A stretch of DNA of 64,000 nt from Panulirus ornatus (Eukaryota > Arthropoda > Malacostraca > Decapoda > Palinuridae): contig NC_092238.1 in the NCBI RefSeq assembly GCF_036320965.1, forward strand, positions 21,199,571 through 21,263,570, given 5' to 3'. The stretch's first letter is position 1, and each line of letters opens with the position of its first letter. The position numbers were made by a program, and so were the translations under genes. Positions 54,176-64,000 of this stretch are shown here, piece after piece. The notes under the pieces were generated by a model that ran no database searches, was not told the DNA's origin, and saw only the letters and a list, made by a program, of their open reading frames with translations.

Positions 54176-54229
54176 CGCAACCTCGTTAATGCGGGAAAGG
54201 GCGAATAGTATGAAAGAAAAGAAAAGAAT
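54176..54229 (+). mobile_element. S element, 3' tail fragment (reversed)
   Basis: The plus strand reads CCTCGTTAATGCGGGAAAGG, GCGAATAGTATGAAAGAAAA. This is the sense 3' end of an S element; it forms an inverted repeat with the tail of S copy 3 at 54243-54292, separated by a short TA run. Confidence 0.75.
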
Positions 54230-54242
54230 ATATATATATATA

Positions 54243-54489
54243 TTTCTTTTCTTTTCTTTCAAACTATTCGCCATTTCCCGCGTTAGCAAGGTAGCATTAA
54301 GAACAGAAGACTGGGCCTTGGAGGGAATATCCTCACCTGGCCCCCTTCTCTGTTCCTTGTTTTGGAAAATTAAAAAAAAAAACGAGAGGGGAAGATTTCC
54401 AGCCCCCCGCTCCCTCCCCTTTTAGTCGCCTTCTACGACACGCAGGGAATACGTGGGAAGTATTCTTTCTCCCCTATCCCCAGGGATAA
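54243..54489 (-). mobile_element. S element, copy 3 (complete)
   Basis: The clearest copy: antisense A-rich tail (TTTCTTTTCTTTTCTTTC), LINE-like 3' block (CGCGTTAGCAAGGTAGC), private part, poly(A) and LINE-like head ending CCCCTATCCCCAGGGATAA. (TA)n lies on both sides. It is about 247 bp with no coding potential. Confidence 0.82.

Positions 54490-54491
<2 letters not shown>

Positions 54492-54568
<77 letters not shown>
54492..54568. repeat. (TA)n array
   Basis: About 38 TA units between the head of S copy 3 and a 5'-truncated LINE. Confidence 0.95.
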
Positions 54569-54569
<1 letters not shown>

Positions 54570-54572
<3 letters not shown>

Positions 54573-55649
54573 GTCAATAAGAGCAAGGTTATTAGGTACA
54601 GTAGGGTTGAGGGTCAAGTCAATTGGGAGGTAAGTTTAAATGGAGAAAAACTGGAGGAAGTAAAGTTTTTTAGATATCTGGGAGTGGATCTGGTAGCGGA
54701 TGGAACCATGGAAGCGGAAGTGAATCATAGGGTGGGGGAGGGGGTGAAAATTATGGGAGCCTTCAAGAATGTGTGGAAGTCGAGAACATTATCTAGGAAA
54801 GCAAAAATGGGTATGTTTGAGGGAATAATGGTTCCAACAATGTTGTATGGCTGCGAGGCGTGGGCTACGGATAGAGTTGTGCGTAGGAGGGTGGATGTGA
54901 AGGAAATGAGATGTTTGAGGACAATATGTGGTGTGAGGTGGTTTGATCGAGTAAGTAATGTAAGGGTAAGACAGATGTGTGGAAATAAAAAGAGTGTGGT
55001 TGAGAGAGCAGAAGAGGGTGTTTTGAAATGGTTTGGTCACAGGGAGAGAATGAGTGAGGAAAGATTGACCAAGAGGATATCTGTCAGAGGTAGAAGGAAC
55101 GAGGAGAAGTGGGAGACCAAATTGGTGGAGACCTAAGAGGTGGAAAGATGGAGTGAAAAAGATTTTGAGTGATCGGGGCCTGAACATGCAAGAGGGTGAA
55201 AGGCGTGCAAGGAATAGAGTGAATTGGAATGATGTGGTATACCGGGTTCGACGTGCTGTCAATGGATTGAACCAGGGCATGTGAAGCGTCTGGGGTACAC
55301 CATGGAAAGTTCTGTGGGGCCTGGATGTGGAAAGGGAGCTGTGGTTTCAGTGCATTATTACATGACAGCTAGAGACTGAGTGTGAACAAATGGGAGTTGT
55401 TATTCCATGTGTGGCGAGGTGGTGATGGGAATAAATAAAGGCAGAAAGTATGAATTATGTACATGTGTATATATGTATATGTCTGTGTGTGTATATATAT
55501 GTGTACATTGAGATGTATTGGTATGTATATTTGCGTGTGTGGACGTGTATGTATATGCATGTGTATGTGGATAGGTTGGGCCATTCTTTCGTCTGTTTCC
55601 TTGCGCTACCTCGCTAACGCGGGAGACAGCGACAAAGCAAAATAAATAA

Positions 55650-55652
<3 letters not shown>
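54570..55652 (+). mobile_element. Family A LINE, RT tail and full 3' UTR
   Basis: It begins in the RT (AATAAGAGCAAGGTTATTAG), shows KFFRYLGVDLVADGTMEAEV and VLKWFGHRERMSEERLTKRI, is frameshifted near 55080, and ends with the complete 3' UTR and AAATAAATATAAATA tail. Another (TA)n array follows the tail. Confidence 0.87.

Positions 55653-55697
<45 letters not shown>
55653..55697. repeat. (TA)n array
   Basis: About 22 TA units lie between the tail of a plus-strand LINE and the cut 3' UTR of a minus-strand LINE. Confidence 0.95.
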
Positions 55698-55701
<4 letters not shown>

Positions 55702-57690
55702 GTGCACATCCATACTTGCTGCCTACATCCATTCCCATCACAAAGCCGCCACACATGAAAATGGCACCTCCCTCCCACCGCGCGCACACAAAGTAACGCT
55801 AGGAAAAGACAACAAAGGCCCATTCGTTCACACTCAATCTCTACCTGTCCTGCGTAATGCACCAAAACCACAGCTGCCTTTCCACAGCCAGGCCCCACAA
55901 ACCTTTCCATGGTTTACCTCAGACACATGCCCTGGTTCAATACATTTACAGCACATCAACCCCGGTATACCATATCATTCCAATTCACGCTATTCCTTGC
56001 ATGTCTCTCACCCTCCTGTATGTTCAGGCCCTGATCACTCAAAATCTTTTCCATACCATCTTTCCACCTCCAATTTAATCTCCTACTTCTCCTCGCTCCC
56101 TTCACCTCCGACACATATATTCTCTTCGTCAATCTTTCCTCACTCATTCTCTCCATGTGGCCAAACCATTTAAATACACCCTCTTCTGCTCCATCAACCA
56201 CACTCTTTCCATTACCACATATCTCTCTTACCCTTTCATTACTTACTGAATCAAACTACCTCACACCATACACTGTTTTCAAACATTTCATTTCCAACAC
56301 ATCCACCCTCCTCTACACAAGCCTATCTAAAGCCCATGCTTTACAAACATATAACATTGTTGAAACCAGAATTCCTTCAAACATACATATTTTTGCTCTA
56401 CGAGATAACATTTTCGCCTTCCACACATTCTTCAACGCTTATAGAGCCTTCGCCCCCTCCCCCACCTTGTGACTTACTTCCGCTTCCATGGTTCCATCCA
56501 CTGCCAAATCCACTCCCAGATATCTAAAACACTTCACTTCCTCCAGTTTCTCTCCATTCAAACTTACCTCCCAATAAAATTGTCCCTCAAACCTAATGAA
56601 TCTAACAACCTTGCTTTTATTCACATTTACTCTCAAGTTTTTTCTTTCGCACACTTTACCATTGGTAAAACTCAGCACCAACTTCTGCAGCTTCTCATCT
56701 GAATCAGCCACCAGCGCTGTATCATCAGCGAACAACAACTGACTAACTTCCCAAGACCTCTCATCCACAACAGACTGCAAACTCGCCCCTCTCTCCAAAA
56801 CTCTTCGTTCACCTCCCTGACAACCCCATCCACAAACAAATTATACAGCCACAGAGACATCACACACCCCTGCCGCAACCCGACATTCACTAAGAACCAA
56901 TCAATATCCTCTAGTACACATGCCTTACATCCTTGATAAAAACTTTTCACTGCTTCTAACATCTTCCCTCCCACACTATATACTCCTAATACCTTCCAAA
57001 AAGCTTCTCTATCCACTCTATCATATGCTTTCTCCAGATCCATAAATGCTACATACAAATCAATTTGCTTTTCTAAGTATTTCTCACATATATTCTTCAA
57101 AGCAAACACCTGATCCACACATCCTCTACCACTTCTGAAACCACACTGCTCTTCCCCAATCTGATGCTCTGTACATGCCTTCACCCTCTCAATCAATACT
57201 CCCCCATACAATTCCCAAAGAAAACTCAACAAACTTATACCTCAGGAATTTGAACACTCACCCTAATCTCATTTGCCTTTATACAATGGCACTATGCATG
57301 CATTCAGCCAATCCTCAGGCAATTCACCATGAACCATACATACAATGAATATCCTTACTAACCAACCATTCAACAGCACAGTCACCCCCCTTTTTTTAAG
57401 AAATTCCACCCCAATGCCATCCAAACCTGCCGCCTTGCCAGCTTTCTCTCTTCCACAAAGCTTTCACTATCTCCCTGCCTCTCACTTTGCACACCAACAA
57501 GAACAAAACACCCTACATTTGCCACTCTTTCATCAAACACATTCAACAAACCTTCAAAATACTCAGTCCATCTCCTTCTTACTTCAAAACTACTTGTTAT
57601 TACCTCCCCATTAGCCCCCTTCACTGATGTTCCCATTTGTTCTCTTGTCTTATGCACTTTATTTGCCTCCTTCCAAAACAACATTTTATT
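55698..57690 (-). mobile_element. Family A LINE, older divergent copy lacking both ends
   Basis: It starts in the middle of the antisense 3' UTR next to the TA array. RT tail 56201-55956, RT core 56798-56439 (LLFADDTALVADSDEKL) and 57232-56672 (CGFRSGRGCVDQVFALKNIC), then linker to 57690. Divergence from the other copies is higher and frames are broken, for example near 56660, 56900 and 57240. Confidence 0.82.
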
Positions 57691-57696
57691 ATATCT

Positions 57697-60606
57697 TTTA
57701 CTATTCTTTGTCTCTGTCTCCCATGTTAGCGAGGTAGCGCAAGGAAACAGACGAAAGAATGGCCCAACCCACCAACATACACATGTATATACATAAATGC
57801 CCACACATGCACATATACATACATATACATTTTAATGCATACATACACATACATATACATATACACACATGTACATATTCATACTTGCTGCCTTCATCCA
57901 TTCCTGTCACCACCCCGTCATACATGAAATGGCACCCCTTCCCCCGTGCGGGTGCAAGGTAGCACTAGGAAAAGACAACTAAGGCCACATTCGTTCACAC
58001 TCAGTCTCTAACTGTCATGTGTAATGCACCAAAACCAAAGCTCCCTTTCCACATTTACGCCCCACAAAACTTTCCATGATTTACCACAGATGCTTCACAT
58101 GCCCTGGTTCAATCCATTGACATCTCATCGACCCCAGTATACCACATTGTTCCAATTCACTCTATTCTTTGCACGCCTTTCACCCTCCTGCATTTTCAGG
58201 CCCTGATCACTAAAAATCTTTTTCACTCCATCCTTCCACCTCCATTGTGGTCTTCCACTTCTCATCCCCTCCACCTCTGACACATATATCCTCTTTGTTA
58301 AACTTTCCTCACTCATTCTCTCCATGTGACAAAACCATTTCAAAACACCCTCTTCTGCTCTCTCAACCACACTCTTTTTATTACCACACATCTCTCTTAC
58401 CCTTTTATCACTTACTCGATCAAACCACCTCAAAACACACCAACACATCCACTGTCCTACGCACAACCTTATGTATAGCCCACGTCTCTCAACCATATAA
58501 CATTTTTGGAACCACTATTCCTTCAAATATACCCATTTTTGCTCTCAGAGATAACGTTCTCGCCTTCCACACATTCTTCAACACTCCCAGAACCTTCTCA
58601 CCCTCCCCTACCCAATGCCTCACTTCTGCTTCCATGGTTCCATCCGCTGCTAAATCCACTCCCAGATATCTAAAATACTTCACTTTCTCCAGTTTTTCTC
58701 CATTCAAACTTACCTCCCAATTGACTTGTCCCTCAACCCTACTGAACACCTTGCTCTTATTCACAATTATTCTTAGCTTTCTTCTTTCACACACTTTACC
58801 AAACTCAGTCACCAGCTTCTACAGTTTCTCATCCGAATCAGCCACCAGCGCTGTAACATCAGCGAACAACAACTGACTCACTTCCCAAGCCCTCCCATCC
58901 ACAACAGACTGCATGCTTGTCCCTCTCTCCAAAACCCTTGCATTCACCTCCCTAACCACTCCATCCATAAACAAATCAAACAACCATGGAGACATCACAC
59001 AACCCTGCTGCAACCCGACATTCACTGGGAACCAATTACTTTCCTCTCTTCCTATTTGTACACAAGCCTTACATCCTTGATACTTTTCACTGCTTCTAGC
59101 AACTTACCTCCCACACCATATACTCTTAATACCTTCCACAGAGCATCTCCATCAACTCTATCATATGCCTTCTCTAGATCCATAAATGCTACATACAAAT
59201 CCATTTGTTTTTCTAAGTATTTCTCACATTCTTCAAAGCAAACACCTGATTCACAAATCTTCTACCACTTCTGAAACCACATTGCTCTTCCCCAATCTGA
59301 TGCTCAGTAAATGCCTTCACCCTCTCAATCAATACCCTCACATATAATTTCACAGGAATACTCAACAAACTTATACCTGTGTAATTTGAACACTCACCTT
59401 TATTCCTTTTGCCTTTGTACAATGGCACTATACATCCATTCTGCCAATCCTCAGGCACTTCACCATGAACCATACATACAGTGACTATCCTCACCAACTA
59501 GTCAACAACAAAGTCACCCCCTTTTTCAATAAATTCCATTGCAATACCATCCATACTTGCCACCTTGCAGGATTTCGTCTTCCATGAGGCTTTCACTACC
59601 TCTTCTCTGTTTACCAATCCATTCTCCCTAACCCTCTCACTTCGCACACCACCACAACCAAAACATCCTATATCTGCCACTCTATCATCAAACACATTCA
59701 ACAAACCTTCAAAATACTCACTCCATCTCACTTCATCACCACTTATTACTTCTCCATTATCCCCCTTCATCGATGTTCCCATCTGCTTCCTCATCTTACA
59801 CACTTTATTCACCCCCTTCCAAAACATCTTTTTATTCTCCCTAAAATTTGATGATACTCTCTCACCTCAACTCTCATTTGCCCTCTTTTTCGCCTCTTGC
59901 ACCTTTCTCTTGACCTCCTGCCTCTTTCTCTTATACATCTCCAAGTCATCTGCACTATTTCCCTGCAAAAACCGTCCAAATGCCTCTCTCTTCTCTTTCA
60001 CCGACAATCATACCTCTTCATCCCACCACTCACTACCCTTTCTAATCTGCCCATCTCCCACCTTTCTCAAGCCACAGGCATCTTTTTCACAAGCCATCAC
60101 TGCCTCCCTAAATGCATCTCATTCCTCTCCCGTTCCCTTTACGTCATTTGCCCTCATCTTTTCCCATTCTGCACTCAATCCCTCCTGGCACTTCCTCACA
60201 CAAGTCTCCTTTCCAAGCTCTCTTACTCTCACCATTCTCTTCACCCCAACATCTCTCTTCTTTTCTGAAAACCTCTACAAATCTTACCCTTCGCCTCCAC
60301 AAGATGATGATCAGACATCCCTCTAGTTGCCTCTTTCAGCACATTAACATCTAAAAGTTTCTCTTTCAGGCACCTATCAATCAACATGTAATCCAATAAT
60401 GCTCACTGGCCAACTCTCCTACTTACATATATATACTTATGTATATCTCTCTTTTTAAACCAGGTATTTCCAATCACCAGTCCTTTTTCAGCACACAAAT
60501 CTACAAGCTTTTCACCATTTCCATTTACAACACTGAACACCCCATGTACACCAATTACACCCTCAACTGCCACATTACTCACTCTTGCATTCAAATCACC
60601 CATCAC
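57697..60606 (-). mobile_element. Family A LINE, older copy, tail to endonuclease
   Basis: Antisense tail and 3' UTR (57697-58110), RT tail, RT core (QLLFADVTALVADSDEKL near 58850, FADD changed to FADV), upstream RT (59497-59213), linker (59827-59498) and EN (60606-60403, GDLNARVSNVAVEGVIGVHG). It is truncated inside EN at the GDLNA motif. Many stops. Confidence 0.84.
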
Positions 60607-60716
60607 TATAAATTCTCCCTAAAATTTAATGGTACTCTCTCACCCCAACTTTCATTTGCCCTCTTTTTCACCTCTTGCACCTTTCTCTTGACCTCATGCC
60701 TGTTTCTTTTATACAT
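60607..60716 (-). mobile_element. Family A LINE linker fragment
   Basis: A piece of about 110 bp (CTCCCTAAAATTTAATGGTA to TTTCTTTTATACATCATG) duplicates linker sequence also present at 59837-59940. It sits between two larger minus-strand copies. Confidence 0.78.
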
Positions 60717-60769
60717 CATGTATAATGATAATAAATGTATACATTCCTTATTATCATAATACGTAATCA

Positions 60770-63074
60770 CTGTTTCTCACATCAGTGAGGTAGCGCCAAG
60801 AAACAAATGAAGAATGGCCCATCCACTCATATACACATATATGTACACATAGACACATATACATACATATACATATCAAGATATACATACATATACATAC
60901 ACATATATATATATATATATTCATACTTGCTTGCCTTCATCCACTCCTGCAGCTACCCCACCCCACAGGAAAACAATCGGTATCCCCTGCTCCAGCGAGG
61001 TAGCACCAGGAATACAAACAAAAAGGTCCCATTCATTTACAGTCAGTCTCTACCTGTCATGTGTAATACACTGAAACCACAGCTCCTTTCCCACATCCAG
61101 GCCCCACAAAACTTTCTATGGTTTACCCCAGATGCTTCACAGCCCTGGTTCAGTCCACTAACAGCACCTCGACACCCGGTATACCATATCATTCCAATTC
61201 ACTCTATTCCTTGCACACCTTTCACCCTCATGTATGTTCAGGCCCCGATTGCTCAAAACCTTTTTCACTCCATCCTTAGGATCCACCTCCAATTAGCTCT
61301 CCCGCTTCTTGTTCCCTCCACCTCTGACGCATATATCCTCTTTGTCAATCTTTCCTCACTCATTCTCTCCATATATCCAAGCCATTTGAACACACCCTCT
61401 TTTGCTCTCTCAACCATACTCTTACCCTTACATTACATACTCAATCAAACCATCTCACATCACATTTTGTCCTCAAACATTTCATTTCCAACACATCCAC
61501 CCTCCTCCATACAACCCTATCTATGGCCCATTCCTTGCAACCATATAACATTGTTGAAACTATTATTCTTTCAAACATACCCATCTTTGCTCTCCGAGCT
61601 ACCATTATCTCCTTCCACACATTCTTCATTGCTCTCAGAACCTTTGCCCCCTTCCCAACCCTGTGACTCACTTCCGCTTCCATGGTCCCATCCACTGCTA
61701 AGTTCACTCACAAATATCTAAAACACTTCACTTCCAACACATCCACCCTCCTCCATACAACCCTATCTATGGCCCATGCCTTGCAACCATATAACATCGC
61801 TGGACTACTATTCTTTAAAACATACCCATCTTTGCTCTCCGAGCTAACATTATCTCCTTCCACACATTCTTCATCGCTCTCAGAACCTTTGCCCCCTTCC
61901 CCACCCTGTGACTCACTTACACTTCCATGGTCCCATCCACTGCTAAGTTCACTCCCAAATATCTAAAACACTTCACTTCCAGTTTTTCTCCATTCAAAAT
62001 TACCTGCCAATTAGCATGTCCCTCAACCCTACTGAATCTAATAACATTGCTCTTATTTACATTCACTCTCAACTTTCTCCTTTCACACACTTTTCCAAAC
62101 TCAGTCACCAACCTCTGTAGTTTCTCAACCAAATCAGCCACTAGAGCTGTATCATTGGCTAACAACAACTGACTCACTTCCCAGGACCTCTCATCCACAA
62201 CAAACTGCATACTCACCCCTCTCTCTATGTCTTGCATTTACTTCCCTAACCATCCATAAACAAATTAAACAACCATGGGGACATCACACACTCCTGCCGC
62301 AAACCAACATTCACTGGGAACCATTCTCCTCTCTTCCTACCCGTACACTTGCCTTACATCCTTGGTAAAAACTTTTCACTGCTTCTAGCAACTTACCTCC
62401 CACACAATATATTCTTAAAACCTTCCACAAAGCATTTCTATCAACTCTATCATATGCCTTGTCCAGATCCATAAATGCTACATACAAATCCATTTGTTTT
62501 TCTCAGTATTTCTCACAAACATTCTTCAAAGCAAACACCTGATCCACACATCCTCTACCACTTCAGAAACCACACAGCTCTTCCCCAATCTGATGTTCTG
62601 CACATGCCTTCACCCTCTCAATCAATACCCTCCCATATGATTTCCCAGGAATACTCAACAAACCTATACCTCTGTAATTTGAACACTCACCTTTACCCCC
62701 CTTTGCCTTTGTACAATGGCCCTATGCATGCATTCTGCCAATCCTCAAGCACATAATCATGATCCACACATACAACGAATATCCTTACCAACGATCAACA
62801 ACACAGTAACCCTCTTTTTTAATAAATTCCACTGCAATACCATCCAAACCCACCTTGCTGGTTTTCATCTTCCTCAAAGCTTTCACTACCTCTTCTCTGT
62901 TTACCAAACCATTCTCCCTGACCCTCTCACTTCATACACCAACCTGACCAAAACACCCTATGTCTCCCACTCTATCGTCAAACACATTCAACAAGCCTTC
63001 AAAATACTCACTCCATCTCCTTCTTACTTCATCAAAACTTGTTATTACCTCCCCATTTGCCCCCTTCATCCATG
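60770..63074 (-). mobile_element. Family A LINE, most divergent copy
   Basis: A poorly conserved antisense tail (CATCAGTGAGGTAGCGCCAA) is followed by 3' UTR, RT tail, RT core (QLLLANDTALVADLVEKL in place of LLFADD near 62170; VAFMDLDKAYDRVDRNALWK near 62440) and linker. It contains a 246-bp tandem duplication. It is truncated at GCCCCCTTCATCCATG, where family B begins. Confidence 0.82.
61491..61982. repeat. 246-bp tandem duplication within a LINE
   Basis: The stretch starting ACACATCCACCCTCCTCCAT at 61491 is repeated from 61737 with only scattered differences. Both copies run through CTCACTTCCGCTTCCATGG-type sequence to CACTTCC. CACTTCCA/CATTTCCA at the joints suggests unequal exchange or slippage on short homology. 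Confidence 0.85.
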
Positions 63075-63076
63075 TT

Positions 63077-63965
63077 CTTACCTTTCACTATATACTTTTC
63101 CACAGTTATCTTCGCCACAAAATCTGATCCCCTACCTTTCCTAAAATCCTCTTCTTCCTCACTTACTGTGCATTCATTCACTTCCATCACTCTATCAATC
63201 AACATTCTTGCATACACTTATGGTCTACTTACCATACTTTATTTCCCTAAAGTTACTACATACATATCCTCTGCACTTTTTCCTTTGAAAAAAAAAGGAA
63301 CAATATTAGCTGTTACTCAATCCCTCGGCATAACTTTCAGTTTCCCAGCCAAATCACATAGCAGATGCATCCACTCTATCACTTTTTCCTCAGTACTTCA
63401 GCATTTCAGCTGTATTTCCATCCACTCCAGGTGCCTTCCCTACCTTCAGCCTCATTATTGCCTTTTTTAACCTTTCTTTTTGCTATAGACCCTTGCACTT
63501 GTATCCTCTTTCTTCCATCCTCCAAACCCATGCATGCAACAAATATTGCCTCACATTCTCCCACATCCATTGCCTCTTCAACATACTCTTTCTATCTTCC
63601 TTTCACTTCCTCCTGTTGATTCAGCAACTCCCACTCCTTACTTCTCAAATCAATGTTTCTACTCTCACATCCATTTTTATCCTTTTTCACCTCCTTCTAA
63701 TACAAATTCTTATTTCCCCTAAACTTTTCACTTAACTTTCATCCATAATCTTTACCTACTCTTTCTTTGCTATCCCCTATCAGCTTCTTAAGATTCTGCT
63801 TACACATTTCATATTCTTCCCTCCTCCTTTGCTGAACTTCCACTGGTGTATTCCTTTCAAGCAATCTACCATATCCTTTTTTTCTATTCAATAGCATTTC
63901 TAATATCTTCCATCCACCATGTACTTCCCTTTTCAATTCCATATCTCATGACCTTGTATCTAATT
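63077..63965 (-). mobile_element. Family B LINE, upstream RT and linker piece
   Basis: The minus strand encodes ELKREVHGGWKILEMLLNRK and EEYEMCKQNLKKLIGDSKER (63942-63739), then, through broken frames, YARMLIDRVMEVNECTVSEE and DFRKGRGSD (63217-63077), an RT QxGFRxGRG-like motif. The segment at 63560-63660 closely matches 14460-14560 of the other family B copy. It abuts the 5'-truncated family A copy at about 63075. Confidence 0.75.
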
Positions 63966-63973
63966 ACTACAGG

Positions 63974-64000
63974 TTGTAGCTCTTTAATCTGGCAACCTTG
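63974..64000 (+). repeat. Possible Tigger-type terminal inverted repeat at window edge
   Basis: The final bases TACAGGTTGTAGCTCTTTAA and TCTGGCAACC resemble the putative Tigger end at 10926-10901. The element, if real, lies beyond the window. Confidence 0.35.

Noticed and set aside
1..64000. CRISPR-like or satellite array from the regular recurrence of GCGAGGTAGCGC
   Set aside because: The motif recurs because every LINE 3' UTR carries it, once at the tail and again mid-UTR. Spacing follows LINE copies, with no repeat-spacer structure.

Overview
This is eukaryotic, almost gene-free DNA packed with nested transposable elements. It has no operons, ribosome binding sites or CRISPR. The one host gene I recognise is a pair of exons on the minus strand (12003-12170 and 12307-12372). 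They encode leucine-rich repeats that match the cilia protein CFAP410 (C21orf2), with correct GT-AG splice sites and codon phases, so the genome is an animal's. The dense RTE-like LINEs, a DIRS element, a Tc1/mariner element and long (TA)n arrays suit an arthropod, perhaps a decapod crustacean. That taxonomic guess is inference only.

Most of the window is one LINE family, called 'family A' here (about 3.5 kb when complete). It has a 5' UTR of about 170 bp and one long frame: an APE-type endonuclease (EN; LSETKL, GDLNAK, SDH motifs), a linker, a reverse transcriptase (RT; CGFRSGRG, FADD, RYLG) and a C-terminal tail ending ...GLNQGM. The 3' UTR of about 430 bp ends in a conserved GCTACCTCGCTAACGC block and an (AAAT)n tail. 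About 26 copies or pieces are present, nearly all broken by frameshifts, stops, 5' truncation or rearrangement.

Layout: 1-1474 holds two minus-strand family A pieces. 1499-10143 is one large minus-strand family A copy whose 5' end is inverted (twin-priming pattern); it is interrupted by a tRNA-like insertion of about 255 bp and by a complete 4.94 kb DIRS-type tyrosine-recombinase retrotransposon (2527-7470). 10165-10926 is a pogo/Tigger remnant. 10936-12740 is host sequence with the CFAP410 exons. 12770-14620 is a second, unrelated LINE family (B). 14864-18906 alternates family A 3' pieces with unique DNA. 18907-30086 holds four family A copies, the last split by a 2785-bp Tc1/mariner element with intron-like interruptions. 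30097-41650 starts with a short non-autonomous element (S) and a (TA)n array, continues with plus-strand family A pieces, and includes three copies head to tail. 41674-63074 is nearly all minus-strand family A with two more S elements and (TA)n arrays. 63077 to the end is a second family B piece, and the last 30 bases resemble a Tigger-type inverted repeat.

Three points deserve most attention. The DIRS element keeps both inverted terminal repeats and an internal complementary region that reproduces the two ends joined, and the same ATT lies at both insertion boundaries. The S elements are made of the LINE's own 5' and 3' ends with the coding part missing, like RIME with ingi in trypanosomes. 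The Tc1/mariner element has perfect TA duplications, a transposase with at least one canonical intron, and a DD35E-type spacing.
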